From Paraburkholderia hayleyella (GTDB taxonomy: Bacteria; Pseudomonadota; Gammaproteobacteria; Burkholderiales; Burkholderiaceae): a DNA stretch of 64,000 nt. The DNA lies in the NCBI RefSeq assembly GCF_009455685.1, contig NZ_QPES01000001.1, forward strand, positions 2,666,001 to 2,730,000, in the 5' to 3' direction. Of this stretch, positions 8,574 to 17,942 are shown one piece after another. The position numbers and the translations under genes are program-made. The notes under the pieces are model-generated. The model ran no database searches and was not told where the DNA came from. It saw only the letters and a list, made by a program, of their open reading frames with translations. Each line of letters begins with the position of its first letter. Within the stretch, counting starts at the first letter, position 1.

Positions 8574-11075
8574 TCAACCATTTAATTTAATAGCGAGTCG
8601 ATCAGCGATGGTTTCAACCGTTGAATGCCGCTCGACATCATCGCTATCTATTTTTTGACCAATTTTTTCGTCTATAACCAAACTAAGCTCGAGAATTGAA
8701 AACGAATCCATCCCCAGCACTTCCAGCGAATCGGTTTGTGAAATATTTTCTGCTTCCTTACCAATAGCATCAGCAACAATGCTTTTTAATACAGAAATAA
8801 GACGCTCCCGGCTCCAACGATCTCCCACCATGACTTCTTTCTGAACTGGAACAGAAGTACCCGTTTTTGATTCGCTGGAGCGGCCTCCTAAAGCTTTTTC
8901 ATGCGCTCCTCGAATTTCCCCTACAGGATCGCTATCTTCTGAAAACAATAGAAAATCCGTGATGTAGCTATTTCCCACGGATTCCGGCCTACGCTGCGCC
9001 AGGCACCACATCCCTTGCCCTTTACGAAAAGACAAAGCCGGTAAATCGATCGATTCAATCCCGGTTAACAAATAACCACTGTTTGTGTGTGCGTCTTTTT
9101 GGCCGTGTGCAAACCGGAATAATTGCAAACATGAATCCAGCAGGCAGACTTCCCTATCTATTGGCTCTTTCAGATGATCTTCAAAATCCGCAATAACACC
9201 TAAAACCCCAAGTGGAGTTTCCACTGCGTGCCGCACCTTTTGAAAATGGGGCCCGTGATACATGCCCGACGAAACATTCATGCCCGCATAAATATCTTCG
9301 ACCCTGAGAGGTACCTGTTTGCCTTTTAGTAAATCTGAAAGATGAGGCCGATCATTCGCAGAGAACATTGATGGCACAGCTTCGGCCGTTGCGTGAACTA
9401 CCGATTCCCAACCATCAGCCGCCCTGCTTTCAATTTGAATCTTCCAGCCCTGAGTATTTTTCTGGGCATTTATTCTGAGGACTGTTCGGCTTTCATTAAC
9501 CGTCAGACTTTTTTTAATATCGATCGCATTAAGTTTCCAGACAATATTGTGATCGAATGTAAATGCAATTGATTTAAATAAATTAATGAAGTATGTTCCT
9601 GGCACAACGGCAGCTTCCGCGAGCAGGTGATCTTTTAACCATTCATAGGAATGGATATTAATGAGCGTTTCATAAGCAACTTCGGTTTCTGAAAAATTAA
9701 TACACATACCCAATCCAGACTCTGTATTTTCCGGAGTCGGCCGCATCCAGCTCATTGGGAGATTCTGTTGTTCAGATTTTTTTTCTGGCAAGCTGCCGAT
9801 ATGACCCTCAAGCCCGGCTGGTGGCTCCTCAATCACCATATGCGCATTAGTCCCTCCCATTCCAAACGAGCTAATAGATGCCCGTCTTTTTTTGCCATTT
9901 TCCGAGTTCCATGATGTACATGTGGGTGGAACATAAAATGGAGTATCAGAAAAATCGACAGGTGCTGCATCGTAAATATCGGACGCAATCTGTTTCTGGC
10001 TTAAACTCAATGCCACCTTAATCAAACTAGCCGCTCCAGATACCGCTTCCAGATGGCCGATATGCGCCTTTACTGTGCCCAGACCGCAATAGCCTTTCTT
10101 TTTGCTTTTCGCAGAAAATGCCTTGGTCAAACCCTCGATTTCAATCCGGTCCCCCAATCTGGTTCCAGTTCCGTGAGCCTCCACAAGGCCGATTGTTTCA
10201 ACATCAATATGCTCTAATGCACGCTCAATGACCTCACGCTGACCTTCTGCACTGGGCGCAGTAAAACCATCCTTGCGGTTTCCATCATTATTGATTGCCG
10301 AAGAAACAATCACGCCAAAAATCGCATCTTTATCTCGAATAGCATCTTTCAAACGTTTCAGAACGACAACCGCAGCGCCATTGCCATGAACCGTGCCATT
10401 TGCTTTTTCTGTAAAAGGACGGCAATGCCCATCGGCAGAAAATATGCTGCCATCGACAAAGCGATACGGACGTAATTGAGGCGTCATAACACTAGCCCCG
10501 CCCACCAGTGCAACATCACAATCTTTTGCTGCAAGGGCGAGGCAAGCCAGATGGGCGGCAACGATCGAACTCGAACAAGATGCCTGAACGTTAATAGCCG
10601 GGCCCTGAAGATTAAGTATGTTTGCCGTTCGCAACGAAATATAATCTTTGTCGTTTTGTAATGTCGATTGCAATCCCTCCAGTGTATGAAGACTGGTATC
10701 AACGGGATTTCTTGTATAGGGCAAATATGTATTCATCGGGCAGCTTGCAAATACCCCCACCCGATTATTTGAAAATTTTTCCGCAGAAGTATGTTTCTTA
10801 ACCGATTCAAGTGCACCTGAGGCACAGGTTAAAAACAGTCGATGTTGCGGGTCTATCATCGACGCTTCTCTTTTACCCAATTTAAAATAAGGATAATCAA
10901 AACGATCTGCATTATCCAGATAACCCGCCGCAAGATACACTCCTGCTTCAGCAGCACCCGCGAGTCTTAATATGCCACTTTTCTTATTACGCAAATTTTC
11001 CCAAAATTGCGCAACAGAGGCTGCGCCGGGAAGTCGGCAATCCATTCCTACGATTGCAATAGGCGTTTCAAGCAT
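8574..11075 (-). CDS. Single-module polyketide synthase: KS-DH-ACP, without AT or KR
   Basis: An 833-residue megasynthase. The ketosynthase (about 1-430) has Cys167 in ASCSSSIVA (codon 10575-10577; the usual motif is TACSSS), HGTGTRLGD and KAHIGHLEA, so its Cys-His-His set is complete. A double-hotdog dehydratase follows (about 480-740), with His in DHLLAEAAVVPGTYF and Asp in LDSCLQLF. The usual Gly of HxxxGxxxxP is Glu. The C-terminal carrier domain has the phosphopantetheine Ser in GMDSFSILEL. No acyltransferase, ketoreductase or thioesterase is present. AAGGAG at 11082-11087 sits 6 bases before the ATG at 11075 but directly abuts the ATG at 11081, so the second Met is the probable start. 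First gene of the cluster, AT-rich, probably acquired by transfer. Confidence 0.88.
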   Translation of the reverse strand: MLETPIAIVGMDCRLPGAASVAQFWENLRNKKSGILRLAGAAEAGVYLAAGYLDNADRFDYPYFKLGKREASMIDPQHRLFLTCASGALESVKKHTSAEKFSNNRVGVFASCPMNTYLPYTRNPVDTSLHTLEGLQSTLQNDKDYISLRTANILNLQGPAINVQASCSSSIVAAHLACLALAAKDCDVALVGGASVMTPQLRPYRFVDGSIFSADGHCRPFTEKANGTVHGNGAAVVVLKRLKDAIRDKDAIFGVIVSSAINNDGNRKDGFTAPSAEGQREVIERALEHIDVETIGLVEAHGTGTRLGDRIEIEGLTKAFSAKSKKKGYCGLGTVKAHIGHLEAVSGAASLIKVALSLSQKQIASDIYDAAPVDFSDTPFYVPPTCTSWNSENGKKRRASISSFGMGGTNAHMVIEEPPAGLEGHIGSLPEKKSEQQNLPMSWMRPTPENTESGLGMCINFSETEVAYETLINIHSYEWLKDHLLAEAAVVPGTYFINLFKSIAFTFDHNIVWKLNAIDIKKSLTVNESRTVLRINAQKNTQGWKIQIESRAADGWESVVHATAEAVPSMFSANDRPHLSDLLKGKQVPLRVEDIYAGMNVSSGMYHGPHFQKVRHAVETPLGVLGVIADFEDHLKEPIDREVCLLDSCLQLFRFAHGQKDAHTNSGYLLTGIESIDLPALSFRKGQGMWCLAQRRPESVGNSYITDFLLFSEDSDPVGEIRGAHEKALGGRSSESKTGTSVPVQKEVMVGDRWSRERLISVLKSIVADAIGKEAENISQTDSLEVLGMDSFSILELSLVIDEKIGQKIDSDDVERHSTVETIADRLAIKLNG

Positions 11076-12061
11076 GGACATCTCCTTAAGGTTTTAACAA
11101 AAACAAAATTATTCAGATTCATACAGACCAGCAGAATCAAATCAGCACAATTTCATTAAATTAAACAGGAATATCGCCGTTTTCATGGAAAATGGACGAA
11201 TAATATCCATGACTGATCCAGCCATGAATAACTTCTGGTTACAAAATAATTGTATTTTTACATCAGACGGAATTCTTACGCCTCCATGCCAATGAGTCTC
11301 TCATATATATTATTGATGGTATTTTAAATGGACGTACGGCATACCCTGCCAGACAAGCAAGCAAGTTTTATTGCGGCGATTTATTGCAAAAGCTGATTTC
11401 CCTGAATGCCTATCTCTTCGCCTTCATATGCTTTACTTAATTATTTAACGTCTTTGCCATATACCACGATTCGAGATTACTCGATATTTTTTCCAAGTTC
11501 AACCACTAATCTCACGCAAAAATGATATTTTTCATTATTTAACACTCTCTTTATATTAAATCCGTTATTCCAAATATTGATTTTAAAAATTTTATAATTC
11601 ATTAAACCCTCAAAAAATTAAAATCGTTTCAAACCTCGACAGTTAAGACATAAAACGCATACGCATGGCGTCTTTCAAGACGTATCAATACGTGTACCAA
11701 TTCATTTTGTTTGGACGATGAGGAAGAGATGAAGCGCGCCGGCCATGCCACGAAGGTTGCTCGCGCAAGAAATCAAAATCGTTGAGCTATCGCTGCCGAA
11801 CCCTGAAAGAGATAGGCCAAGGCTAAACAGATCTTGTTTGCGCTGGATGAATGTGCAGGGAATTTCCGCGCCGCACGGGCGTCGGCCTGCGGGTCGAACA
11901 TTGAATAGTTCGTAGAAAAAGGGCTGGCAGTCGCCAGTCCAAACCACGTTCGAGTTTGGAGAAAATTATTGAGTCACGCCTGATATTGTCCAGGCGCTTC
12001 ACAACACATGGACACGAACACGTCTGTATTCTTGTTCGTCAGACAAAGCACGTGCGCGAAC
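11076..12061. other. AT-rich region without a supported gene
   Basis: About 1 kb between the polyketide cluster and the permease gene. The first 600 bases are very AT-rich with many short stops in all frames and must hold the promoter of the leftward cluster. From about 11700 the composition becomes GC-richer. A short open frame on the minus strand (11702-11947) resembles no family I know. It may be decayed DNA at the edge of a transferred segment. Confidence 0.5.
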
Positions 12062-13504
12062 TCAACCATGTACGTTGCCCTTGCCTTGGCCCGGGGTGGG
12101 AAGGATGAGATCCTCAGAAATGCTGCGAGATGAAGCACGAGCACATACGTAATAAAGCAATGCAGGTACGGCCAAGCCGAGAATCCATGAGATATCCGTA
12201 CCGCCCAGCGCGTCGACCAGTGGCCCCGTGTAAAAACTGGTGGAAATAAACGGCAACTGGACCAGGACACCGATCAGGTAAACCCCGATCCCTATTCCAT
12301 TCCAGCGGCCATAGCGGCCATCCGGATCCGATAAGGCCGGGATGTCATAACGTGATTGGGTAAAACAGTAAAAATCCACCAGATTGATCGCGCTCCACGG
12401 GGTAAAAAAAGCCAGCAGGAACAGAATGAAGGCACTGAATTCTTTTAGAAACGAATGTCTTCCAGCAAGCGCGACCCACGTCGATACCCCCACCATTCCA
12501 AGAATGTAGAGCAGGCGATGGCGGTTCGAAATCATATGCTGACCGCGGAAGCCGCTGACGATCGTCGCCATCGACATGAAGCTGCCGTAGGCGTTCAGCG
12601 TCGTCACGGTAATTTTCCCGAAAGCGATGCTGAAATAAAGCAGCGCTGCGATGGCGCCGCTTGCCCCAAGCCCGACGATATACGACACCTCATGGTGCGA
12701 AAACTGGTTTCCCGCAAGCGCGGCAGCGAACACACCGAAGGTCATGGCAGCCTGTGCGCCGATCACTGAACCTAGTCCAACAGCAAAAAACGTTCGTACT
12801 GGCGAGGTCGTACAGGGCAAATAACGCGAGTAATCCGCAACATAAGGGCCAAAGGCTATCTGCCATGAGGCAGATAGCGACATCGACAATAAAAAACCTG
12901 GAAGGGTAAAGTGCCGGTTTGCAAGCAGCATGCCAATGTCGTAGCGCGCGAAAAGTTGCGCAAACATAAACACAAAGGCAATCACTCCCACGATGCTTGC
13001 AATACGTCCCACACGATGAATCGCACGGTAGCCGAGGATTGTCAGCAGCATGATGACGAGGGCGAAAATCATAATGCCCAATGAATCGCTGACATTAAGC
13101 AACTGGGCGATCGCCTGACCAGCCAGCACCGATCCGCTTGCGGAAAACCCCACATACATCAGGCAGACAAGAACGATCGGAACTACCGCGCCGTAGACCC
13201 CAAACTGCACACGGCTAGAGATCATTTGTGGAAGACCGAGCTGGGGCCCCTGTGCACCATGCAACGCCATGATTGCGCCACCCATGACCTGCCCGAGCAA
13301 CAACCCGACAAGCGACCAAAACACGTCTCCACCCAGCACAACGGCAAGCGCCCCGGTCACGATGGCCGTAACTTGCAGGTTGGCCGATAACCAAAGCGTG
13401 AATTGACTAAACAAACGTCCGTGCCGTTCTGAATCAGGAATGTAATCAATGGAGCGCGACTCGATCAACGCACTGCCAGCAGGGATTTGGGTGGAAACCG
13501 CCAC
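12062..13504 (-). CDS. NCS1 family nucleobase permease (cytosine/purine/allantoin type)
   Basis: A 480-residue inner-membrane protein with about 12 hydrophobic segments, of the NCS1 family that includes CodB. These import cytosine, purines, allantoin, hydantoin or thiamine precursors with H+ or Na+. Family marks are the N-terminal SIDYIPDSERHGR..FTLWLSANLQ and the QMISSRVQFGVYGAVVP segment. Translation probably starts at a GTG at 13504, because GGAGG lies 8 bases before it. It stands alone with no catabolic gene beside it, so the substrate is open. A second nucleobase carrier, of the NCS2 family, lies at about 60.1 kb. Confidence 0.85.
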   Translation of the reverse strand: MAVSTQIPAGSALIESRSIDYIPDSERHGRLFSQFTLWLSANLQVTAIVTGALAVVLGGDVFWSLVGLLLGQVMGGAIMALHGAQGPQLGLPQMISSRVQFGVYGAVVPIVLVCLMYVGFSASGSVLAGQAIAQLLNVSDSLGIMIFALVIMLLTILGYRAIHRVGRIASIVGVIAFVFMFAQLFARYDIGMLLANRHFTLPGFLLSMSLSASWQIAFGPYVADYSRYLPCTTSPVRTFFAVGLGSVIGAQAAMTFGVFAAALAGNQFSHHEVSYIVGLGASGAIAALLYFSIAFGKITVTTLNAYGSFMSMATIVSGFRGQHMISNRHRLLYILGMVGVSTWVALAGRHSFLKEFSAFILFLLAFFTPWSAINLVDFYCFTQSRYDIPALSDPDGRYGRWNGIGIGVYLIGVLVQLPFISTSFYTGPLVDALGGTDISWILGLAVPALLYYVCARASSRSISEDLILPTPGQGKGNVHG

Positions 13505-13847
13505 AGAATATCCTCCAGAACGCTACGTTTCAGATGCCGTATCCAATGCCATGGCAAACCGCAGACTATGAAAGCGACGGACCTAGCCGGATGGGATCTT
13601 TTGAGTGCCGGCTGCTTCTATAGTTAGCTTTCCTGCACACGAATTTACTTGTATAGACAAATTCAGGCCAATAGGTGCTTACCCGGTCCGCACTGCTCAC
13701 GTACGTCGGTGCTCATTGGGATCAAAACGCTGTGCTACTCAAAGGGAAACGTTGCATGGGCCATGACTGGTTCAGCCAAGCTGAAGGAGAGAACTGGAGA
13801 AGTAGCGCACCATGCATGAACCTCATGCTCCGCCAGGCGCCCTGAAA
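13505..13847. other. Intergenic region upstream of the NCS1 permease
   Basis: Between the permease start and the terminator behind sodB. I see no gene. It should hold the permease promoter, but no convincing -35/-10 pair was found. Confidence 0.4.
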
Positions 13848-13878
13848 GCAAAAAGCCCTCACACGGAGGGCTTTTTGC
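13848..13878. terminator. Bidirectional terminator downstream of sodB
   Basis: A perfect 13-bp stem (GCAAAAAGCCCTC, 13848-13860, with 13866-13878) and a 5-nt loop. The A-run and T-run at the stem base let it work on both strands. It lies 75 bases after the sodB stop. Confidence 0.85.
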
Positions 13879-13953
13879 ACCACAACAATCTTCAAACCTT
13901 ATCGCGCGCCAACTTGAGTCGCCACGCGGCAATGATCAACCGAGCGCCCAAGC

Positions 13954-14532
13954 TTACGCAAAATTCTTCGCGGCGAAATCCCAGTTGACGATGTTCCAGA
14001 ATGCTTCAACAAACTTCGGACGAGCATTGCGATAGTCGATGTAATACGCGTGTTCCCAAACGTCGATTGTCAGCAGTGCCTTTGAATCCGTCGTCAACGG
14101 TGTCGCTGCGTTGCTGGTGGAGACCAGGTCCAGCGAACCGTCTGCCTTCTTCACGAGCCATGCCCAGCCTGAGCCAAACGTGCCGATTGCGGTCTTGGCG
14201 AACTCTTCCTTGAACTTGTCATAAGAGCCCCACTTCTTGTTGATCGCCTCACCCAGTGCGCCGGTGGGTGCGCCACCACCTTGCGGCGACAGGCTGTTCC
14301 AGAAAAAGGTGTGATTCCAGACTTGCGCGGCGTTATTGAAAACACCGCCGCTGGCTTTCTTGACGATCTCTTCGAGCGGCAGGCTTTCGAACTCCGTGCC
14401 CTTGATCAGATTGTTCAGGTTTGTCACATAGGTTTGGTGATGCTTGCCGTAGTGAAACTCGAGAGTCTCTTCCGACATATGCGGGGCAAGCGCGTTTTTA
14501 GCGTAAGGCAACGGCGGGAGCGTATGTTCCAT
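13954..14532 (-). CDS. sodB: Iron superoxide dismutase
   Basis: A 192-residue cytoplasmic Fe/Mn-type superoxide dismutase that converts superoxide to peroxide and oxygen. Visible are the N-terminal HTLPPLPYAKNALAPHMS, the metal His in FHYGKHHQTY, AAQVWNHTFFWNSL and the C-terminal DVWEHAYYIDYRN, which together give the His-His-Asp-His metal set. The iron-type form is suggested by AQVWNHTFFW and the length. The start at 14532 follows an AAGGA site and gives the usual length; the frame extends 29 codons upstream but without support. It heads the conserved leftward sodB/xseA neighbourhood. Confidence 0.97.
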   Translation of the reverse strand: MEHTLPPLPYAKNALAPHMSEETLEFHYGKHHQTYVTNLNNLIKGTEFESLPLEEIVKKASGGVFNNAAQVWNHTFFWNSLSPQGGGAPTGALGEAINKKWGSYDKFKEEFAKTAIGTFGSGWAWLVKKADGSLDLVSTSNAATPLTTDSKALLTIDVWEHAYYIDYRNARPKFVEAFWNIVNWDFAAKNFA

Positions 14533-14681
14533 GATGTTGTTCCTTTTCTGTTCGTGGGGGAGTTCTGCGGATGACACCGTAGGACCAGGAATTGTAGGCG
14601 AGTTGGAATAACCCCGCAAACCAGCGGTATTTACCTACGTCAGGTGCTCGATAGCTATGCTAGTCCGCTTCCTGAACCGTG

Positions 14682-16058
14682 TTATAGATCGCTGCCGAGA
14701 CGCGGCTGCACGTCAGCGAGCGTGATGTCCGCCGTGCCTTCGGCGAGATGCAGCGTGAGATGACGCCCAGGCTTGAGACTCGCTGGCGTGCGCAGCGCGC
14801 GACCATTCCGGCTGTCGAGTAGCGCAGCGTAACCACGCTCCAGCGTGCGCTGCGGGCTCAGCACTTCAAGCCGCGCGGCCAGCGTCGTCACGCGGGCGCT
14901 GTGGCGTTCGTGCCGCCATTGCAATGCCTGATCGAGACGCAAGGCCAACCCTGTCAGCCGGATCTGATGCGCGACGAGATCTGGACGCCAGCGTTGCCAG
15001 CGCATCTGCGATAGCGCGAAGCGAGCCCGGGCATCGCGCACAGGGCGCGCGCCAGCAGACGCCAGACGTGCTGCCAGTTGCTGCAAGTGCAAGCGTTGCC
15101 GCGCCAGGCGCTCCGTGGGCGACACCAGCCGTCGCGCGAGCCAGTCGAGTTGCTGCGCGCGCCGCTCGCGCAAGCGCTCGAAGCCGCGCGCCAGCATGGC
15201 GTGGCGTTGCCCGAGTTCACGCAGCAACGTCGCGCGGGGCGGACTCACGAGCTCTGCGGCACCGGTCGGCGTAGGCGCGCGGACATCGGCGGCAAAATCG
15301 GCGATCGTGAAATCGGTTTCGTGACCGACACCACTCACCACTGGCACCGCGCTCGCGGCAATCGCGCGCGCCAGCACTTCCTCATTGAAGGCCCAGAGAT
15401 CTTCGATTGAGCCGCCACCACGGCACACGATCAGCACATCCACTTCGCGCCGCGCGCTCGCCGTCGTGACCATCGCCGCGAGTTTCGCGCCCACGCCGGC
15501 ACCTTGCACCGGTGTGGGATAAACGATCAGCGCAACATGCGGGGCACGGCGTGCGAGCGTGGTCAGCACGTCGCGCAAGGCGGCGGCCTCGCGCGACGTG
15601 ACGATGCCGATCGCCCGCGGATGCAGCGGCAAGGGCCGCTTGCGTTCGGCGGCAAAGAGCCCTTCGGCTTCGAGTTGCGCCTTGAGCTTGAGGAACGCCT
15701 CGTACAGCCGTCCTTGCCCAGTGCGGCGTACGGCTTCGACATTCAGTTGCAATTCACCGCGCGGCTCGTACATCGTGACGAGCGCACGCACTTCGATATG
15801 GTCGCCTTCACGTGGCAGAAATCCCGCGTGCTGCGCCCGGCCGCGAAACATCACACAGCGCATCTGCGCCTGCGCATCCTTGATCGAGAAATACCAGTGC
15901 CCGCTTGCGGCACGAGTGAAATTCGAGACTTCACCGCCCACCCAAACCAGCGGAAACGAACGCTCCAGCATCGAGCCAATGGCCTGGTTCAGCGCCGAAA
16001 CCGGCACCACGACATCAGCGCCGGAAGACATGGCCTGCGTCATCTGAGAGAAAGTCAT
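14682..16058 (-). CDS. xseA: Exodeoxyribonuclease VII large subunit
   Basis: A 458-residue cytoplasmic nuclease subunit that with XseB degrades single-stranded DNA during repair. An N-terminal OB-fold DNA-binding domain (VVVPVSALNQAIG...LVWVGGEVSNFTRAASGHWYFSIKD) is followed by the catalytic domain with GIVTSREAAALRD, VLIVCRGGGSIEDLWAFNEE and SGVGHETDFTIADFAADVRAPTPTGAAELVSP. A long Arg-rich coiled region then leads to a short C-terminal segment (LERGYALL-like). The frame is open to 16202, but the first Met near the conserved N-terminus is at 16058. The ribosome site there is weak, so the start is uncertain by some codons. It lies 149 bases upstream of sodB on the same strand. Confidence 0.95.
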   Translation of the reverse strand: MTFSQMTQAMSSGADVVVPVSALNQAIGSMLERSFPLVWVGGEVSNFTRAASGHWYFSIKDAQAQMRCVMFRGRAQHAGFLPREGDHIEVRALVTMYEPRGELQLNVEAVRRTGQGRLYEAFLKLKAQLEAEGLFAAERKRPLPLHPRAIGIVTSREAAALRDVLTTLARRAPHVALIVYPTPVQGAGVGAKLAAMVTTASARREVDVLIVCRGGGSIEDLWAFNEEVLARAIAASAVPVVSGVGHETDFTIADFAADVRAPTPTGAAELVSPPRATLLRELGQRHAMLARGFERLRERRAQQLDWLARRLVSPTERLARQRLHLQQLAARLASAGARPVRDARARFALSQMRWQRWRPDLVAHQIRLTGLALRLDQALQWRHERHSARVTTLAARLEVLSPQRTLERGYAALLDSRNGRALRTPASLKPGRHLTLHLAEGTADITLADVQPRLGSDL

Positions 16059-16308
16059 ACGGAACACCCGTTGCACAAGATCGGCCCAGACAATAGACCG
16101 GACAGCCATCGGCGTCCAGCCGCCATAACGTGGAGAGAACAAAGTGTTCACAATTTCCGGGCTGCATCCATAATTTGTAACAATTGCCTGCCAGCGCCAC
16201 AAATCTCATCATAAGCATATGATTTATATTTGTTTTTTATCCCTAAAATACGTGGGTATAGCGATACAAGCAAGGTTTGGCGGCCCTTTCAGGACATGTC
16301 ACAGCAAC

Positions 16309-16329
16309 TTCTCCACAAAGTTATCCACA
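16309..16329 (+). promoter_or_regulatory. Pair of DnaA-box-like sequences
   Basis: TTATCCACA at 16321-16329 is a perfect match to the DnaA box TTATNCACA. TTCTCCACA at 16309-16317 is one mismatch away, in the same orientation, 12 bases upstream. The role is unknown; the chromosome origin is not expected in this gene context. Confidence 0.5.
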
Positions 16330-16500
16330 GATTGCAGCGCATCTCGCCTGGCCATGAAGCTGATCTGCCTTTCCGCTGAAAACGTTCACATGCGATGCGC
16401 GGCTTGCCGGGCGAGGGGCTCGCGCGCTAGAGTGCCGGGTTCAGGCTAGGGCAGCGCTGGGCGCTTTTTTCCGCATCATCTCCGCCTTGCCCGGAACAAA

Positions 16501-16533
16501 CAGACAACCGCCAGACAACCGCCAGACAACCAC
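16501..16533. repeat. Tandem repeat, 11 bp x 3
   Basis: Three adjoining copies of CAGACAACCGC, the last with one change, in the xseA-lpxK gap. Confidence 0.9.
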
Positions 16534-16646
16534 CGGCAGGCGCCGATCTTCACGGTGCCGGTCTATCGCCGAAGCCCTGTCCCCGCCCCTTCCCGGAGAA
16601 TCGCACCGATGTCAGCCTTAACCAGCGCGTTGAGCGCGCAGTTTTC

Positions 16647-17663
16647 ATGAGCGGTTTGCGCGCCACGCTCGAAACACACCTGACCCGCGCCTGGCAGCAG
16701 CGCGGTCCACTGGCCTGGGCGCTCACACCGCTGGCATGCCTGTTCGGCGCCCTCACCGGTCTACGCCGCAGCGCCTATGCCTTGGGCTGGCTCAAGACGG
16801 TGCAACTGCCCGTGCCGGTGGTGGTGGTCGGCAATGTCACTGTCGGCGGCACCGGCAAAACCCCGAGCGTGATTGCTTTGGTCGAAGCCTTGCGTCATGC
16901 AGGCTTCACGCCGGGCGTCGTGTCGCGCGGCTATGGCGTCAAACTGCACCGGCCAACCGCTGTCACGGCGGCGTCCCAGGCAAGTGCCGCAGGCGATGAA
17001 CCCGTGCTGATTGCCCGCCGCACAGGCGCGCCCGTCTGGGTCCATCCTGATCGCGTTGCCGCCGCGCAAGCGCTGTGTGCGGCCCACCCGCAAGTCGATG
17101 TGATCGTCAGCGACGATGGCTTGCAGCATTACCGGCTCAAGCGCGACGTCGAAATCGTGGTGTTCGATCATCGGCTCGGCGGCAATGGTTTTCTTCTGCC
17201 CGCTGGCCCGTTGCGCGAGCCGCTATCACGCCAGCGTGATGCAACGCTCATCAATAATCCTTACGATCGCGTGCTTCCGCCCTGGCCGAATACTTTCGCG
17301 CTCGATCTCACTCCCGGCGAAGCCTGGCATCTCGATGATCCCGCGTTGCGTCGGCCGCTCACCCAGTTCGATAGCGAACGGGTGCTGGCCGCCGCCGGTA
17401 TCGGCGCCCCCGAGCGCTTCTTCGCCACCGTGCGTGCAGCGGGGCTCACCCCTCGCACACAAGCGCTGCCCGATCATTACGCCTTTGCCAGCAACCCCTT
17501 CGCCAGCGCCGATGCCGACACCATCCTGATCACGGAAAAGGATGCAGTAAAATTGGCCGCCTGGCACGACGCACGAATCTGGGTTGTCCCTGTCGATGCC
17601 GTGCTTGACCCTCGCCTCATTGCTTTTGTTGTGGAGAAACTTCGTGGACGCTCGCTTGCTTGA
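16647..17663 (+). CDS. lpxK: Tetraacyldisaccharide 4'-kinase
   Basis: A 338-residue inner-membrane-associated kinase that phosphorylates the 4' position of the lipid A disaccharide precursor to give lipid IVA. The P-loop GGTGKTP is at residues 67-73 in the characteristic VVVVGNVTVGGTGKTPSVIALVE context. The second signature VIVSDDGLQHYRLKRDVEI and the late ITEKDAVKLAA are present. The N-terminal amphipathic region (PLAWALTPLACLFGALTGLRR) fits membrane binding. It overlaps the Trm112 gene by 20 bases and is co-oriented with kdsB and adk, a conserved lipid A/KDO gene group. No clear Shine-Dalgarno precedes the ATG. Confidence 0.96.
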   Translation: MSGLRATLETHLTRAWQQRGPLAWALTPLACLFGALTGLRRSAYALGWLKTVQLPVPVVVVGNVTVGGTGKTPSVIALVEALRHAGFTPGVVSRGYGVKLHRPTAVTAASQASAAGDEPVLIARRTGAPVWVHPDRVAAAQALCAAHPQVDVIVSDDGLQHYRLKRDVEIVVFDHRLGGNGFLLPAGPLREPLSRQRDATLINNPYDRVLPPWPNTFALDLTPGEAWHLDDPALRRPLTQFDSERVLAAAGIGAPERFFATVRAAGLTPRTQALPDHYAFASNPFASADADTILITEKDAVKLAAWHDARIWVVPVDAVLDPRLIAFVVEKLRGRSLA

Positions 17664-17850
17664 AATTCTTGTTTGCCCGCTGTGCAAGGGCCCTCTCAGT
17701 TATGTGCGCCCAGCCCAGGAACTGGTCTGTAGCGTGGACAAGCTGGCTTATCCAGTCCGCGACGGCATTCCTGTCATGCTCGTCAATGAAGCCCGGCAAA
17801 CCGTTGAAGGCACCGTCGTCGAACCACCGCCAGCGACGCCCGACAACTAG
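17644..17850 (+). CDS. Trm112/YcaR family small protein
   Basis: A 68-residue protein beginning at a GTG (17644) with GGAG 7 bases upstream, inside the end of lpxK. It has the CPLCKG Cys pair and the family segment ELVCSVDKLAYPVRDGIPVML. Trm112 proteins are small zinc-ribbon-like activators of methyltransferases; the bacterial YcaR group keeps only part of the Cys set, as here with three Cys. The constant position between lpxK and kdsB points to a conserved link with lipopolysaccharide genes, but the bacterial role is not settled. The C-terminus is Pro-rich. Confidence 0.9.
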   Translation: MDARLLEILVCPLCKGPLSYVRPAQELVCSVDKLAYPVRDGIPVMLVNEARQTVEGTVVEPPPATPDN

Positions 17851-17942
17851 GCTTCAGCCTGCCGCTCCAGCCCAGCCCGATCCTGGCCGGCCTGGAGATC
17901 GGGGGCCAGGCCCGCTTCCGGCTTTCCCCCTCTGGCTTCCCT

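Larger units (their letters stand above)
16059..16646. other. Gene-free interval between xseA and lpxK
   Basis: About 590 bases with divergent flanking genes and no frame that looks coding. It contains two DnaA-box-like sites, an 11-bp tandem repeat and presumably both promoters. In the Burkholderia gene order that I know, exbB and exbD stand here; neither is detectable. Confidence 0.6.

Noticed and set aside
11702..11947. 81-codon minus-strand frame in the AT-rich gap
   Set aside because: No ribosome site, no recognised relative, and composition does not look coding; at most a remnant.
16309..16329. DnaA boxes as a replication origin
   Set aside because: Only two boxes, no AT-rich unwinding region, and no dnaA, rpmH, parAB or gidA near by.
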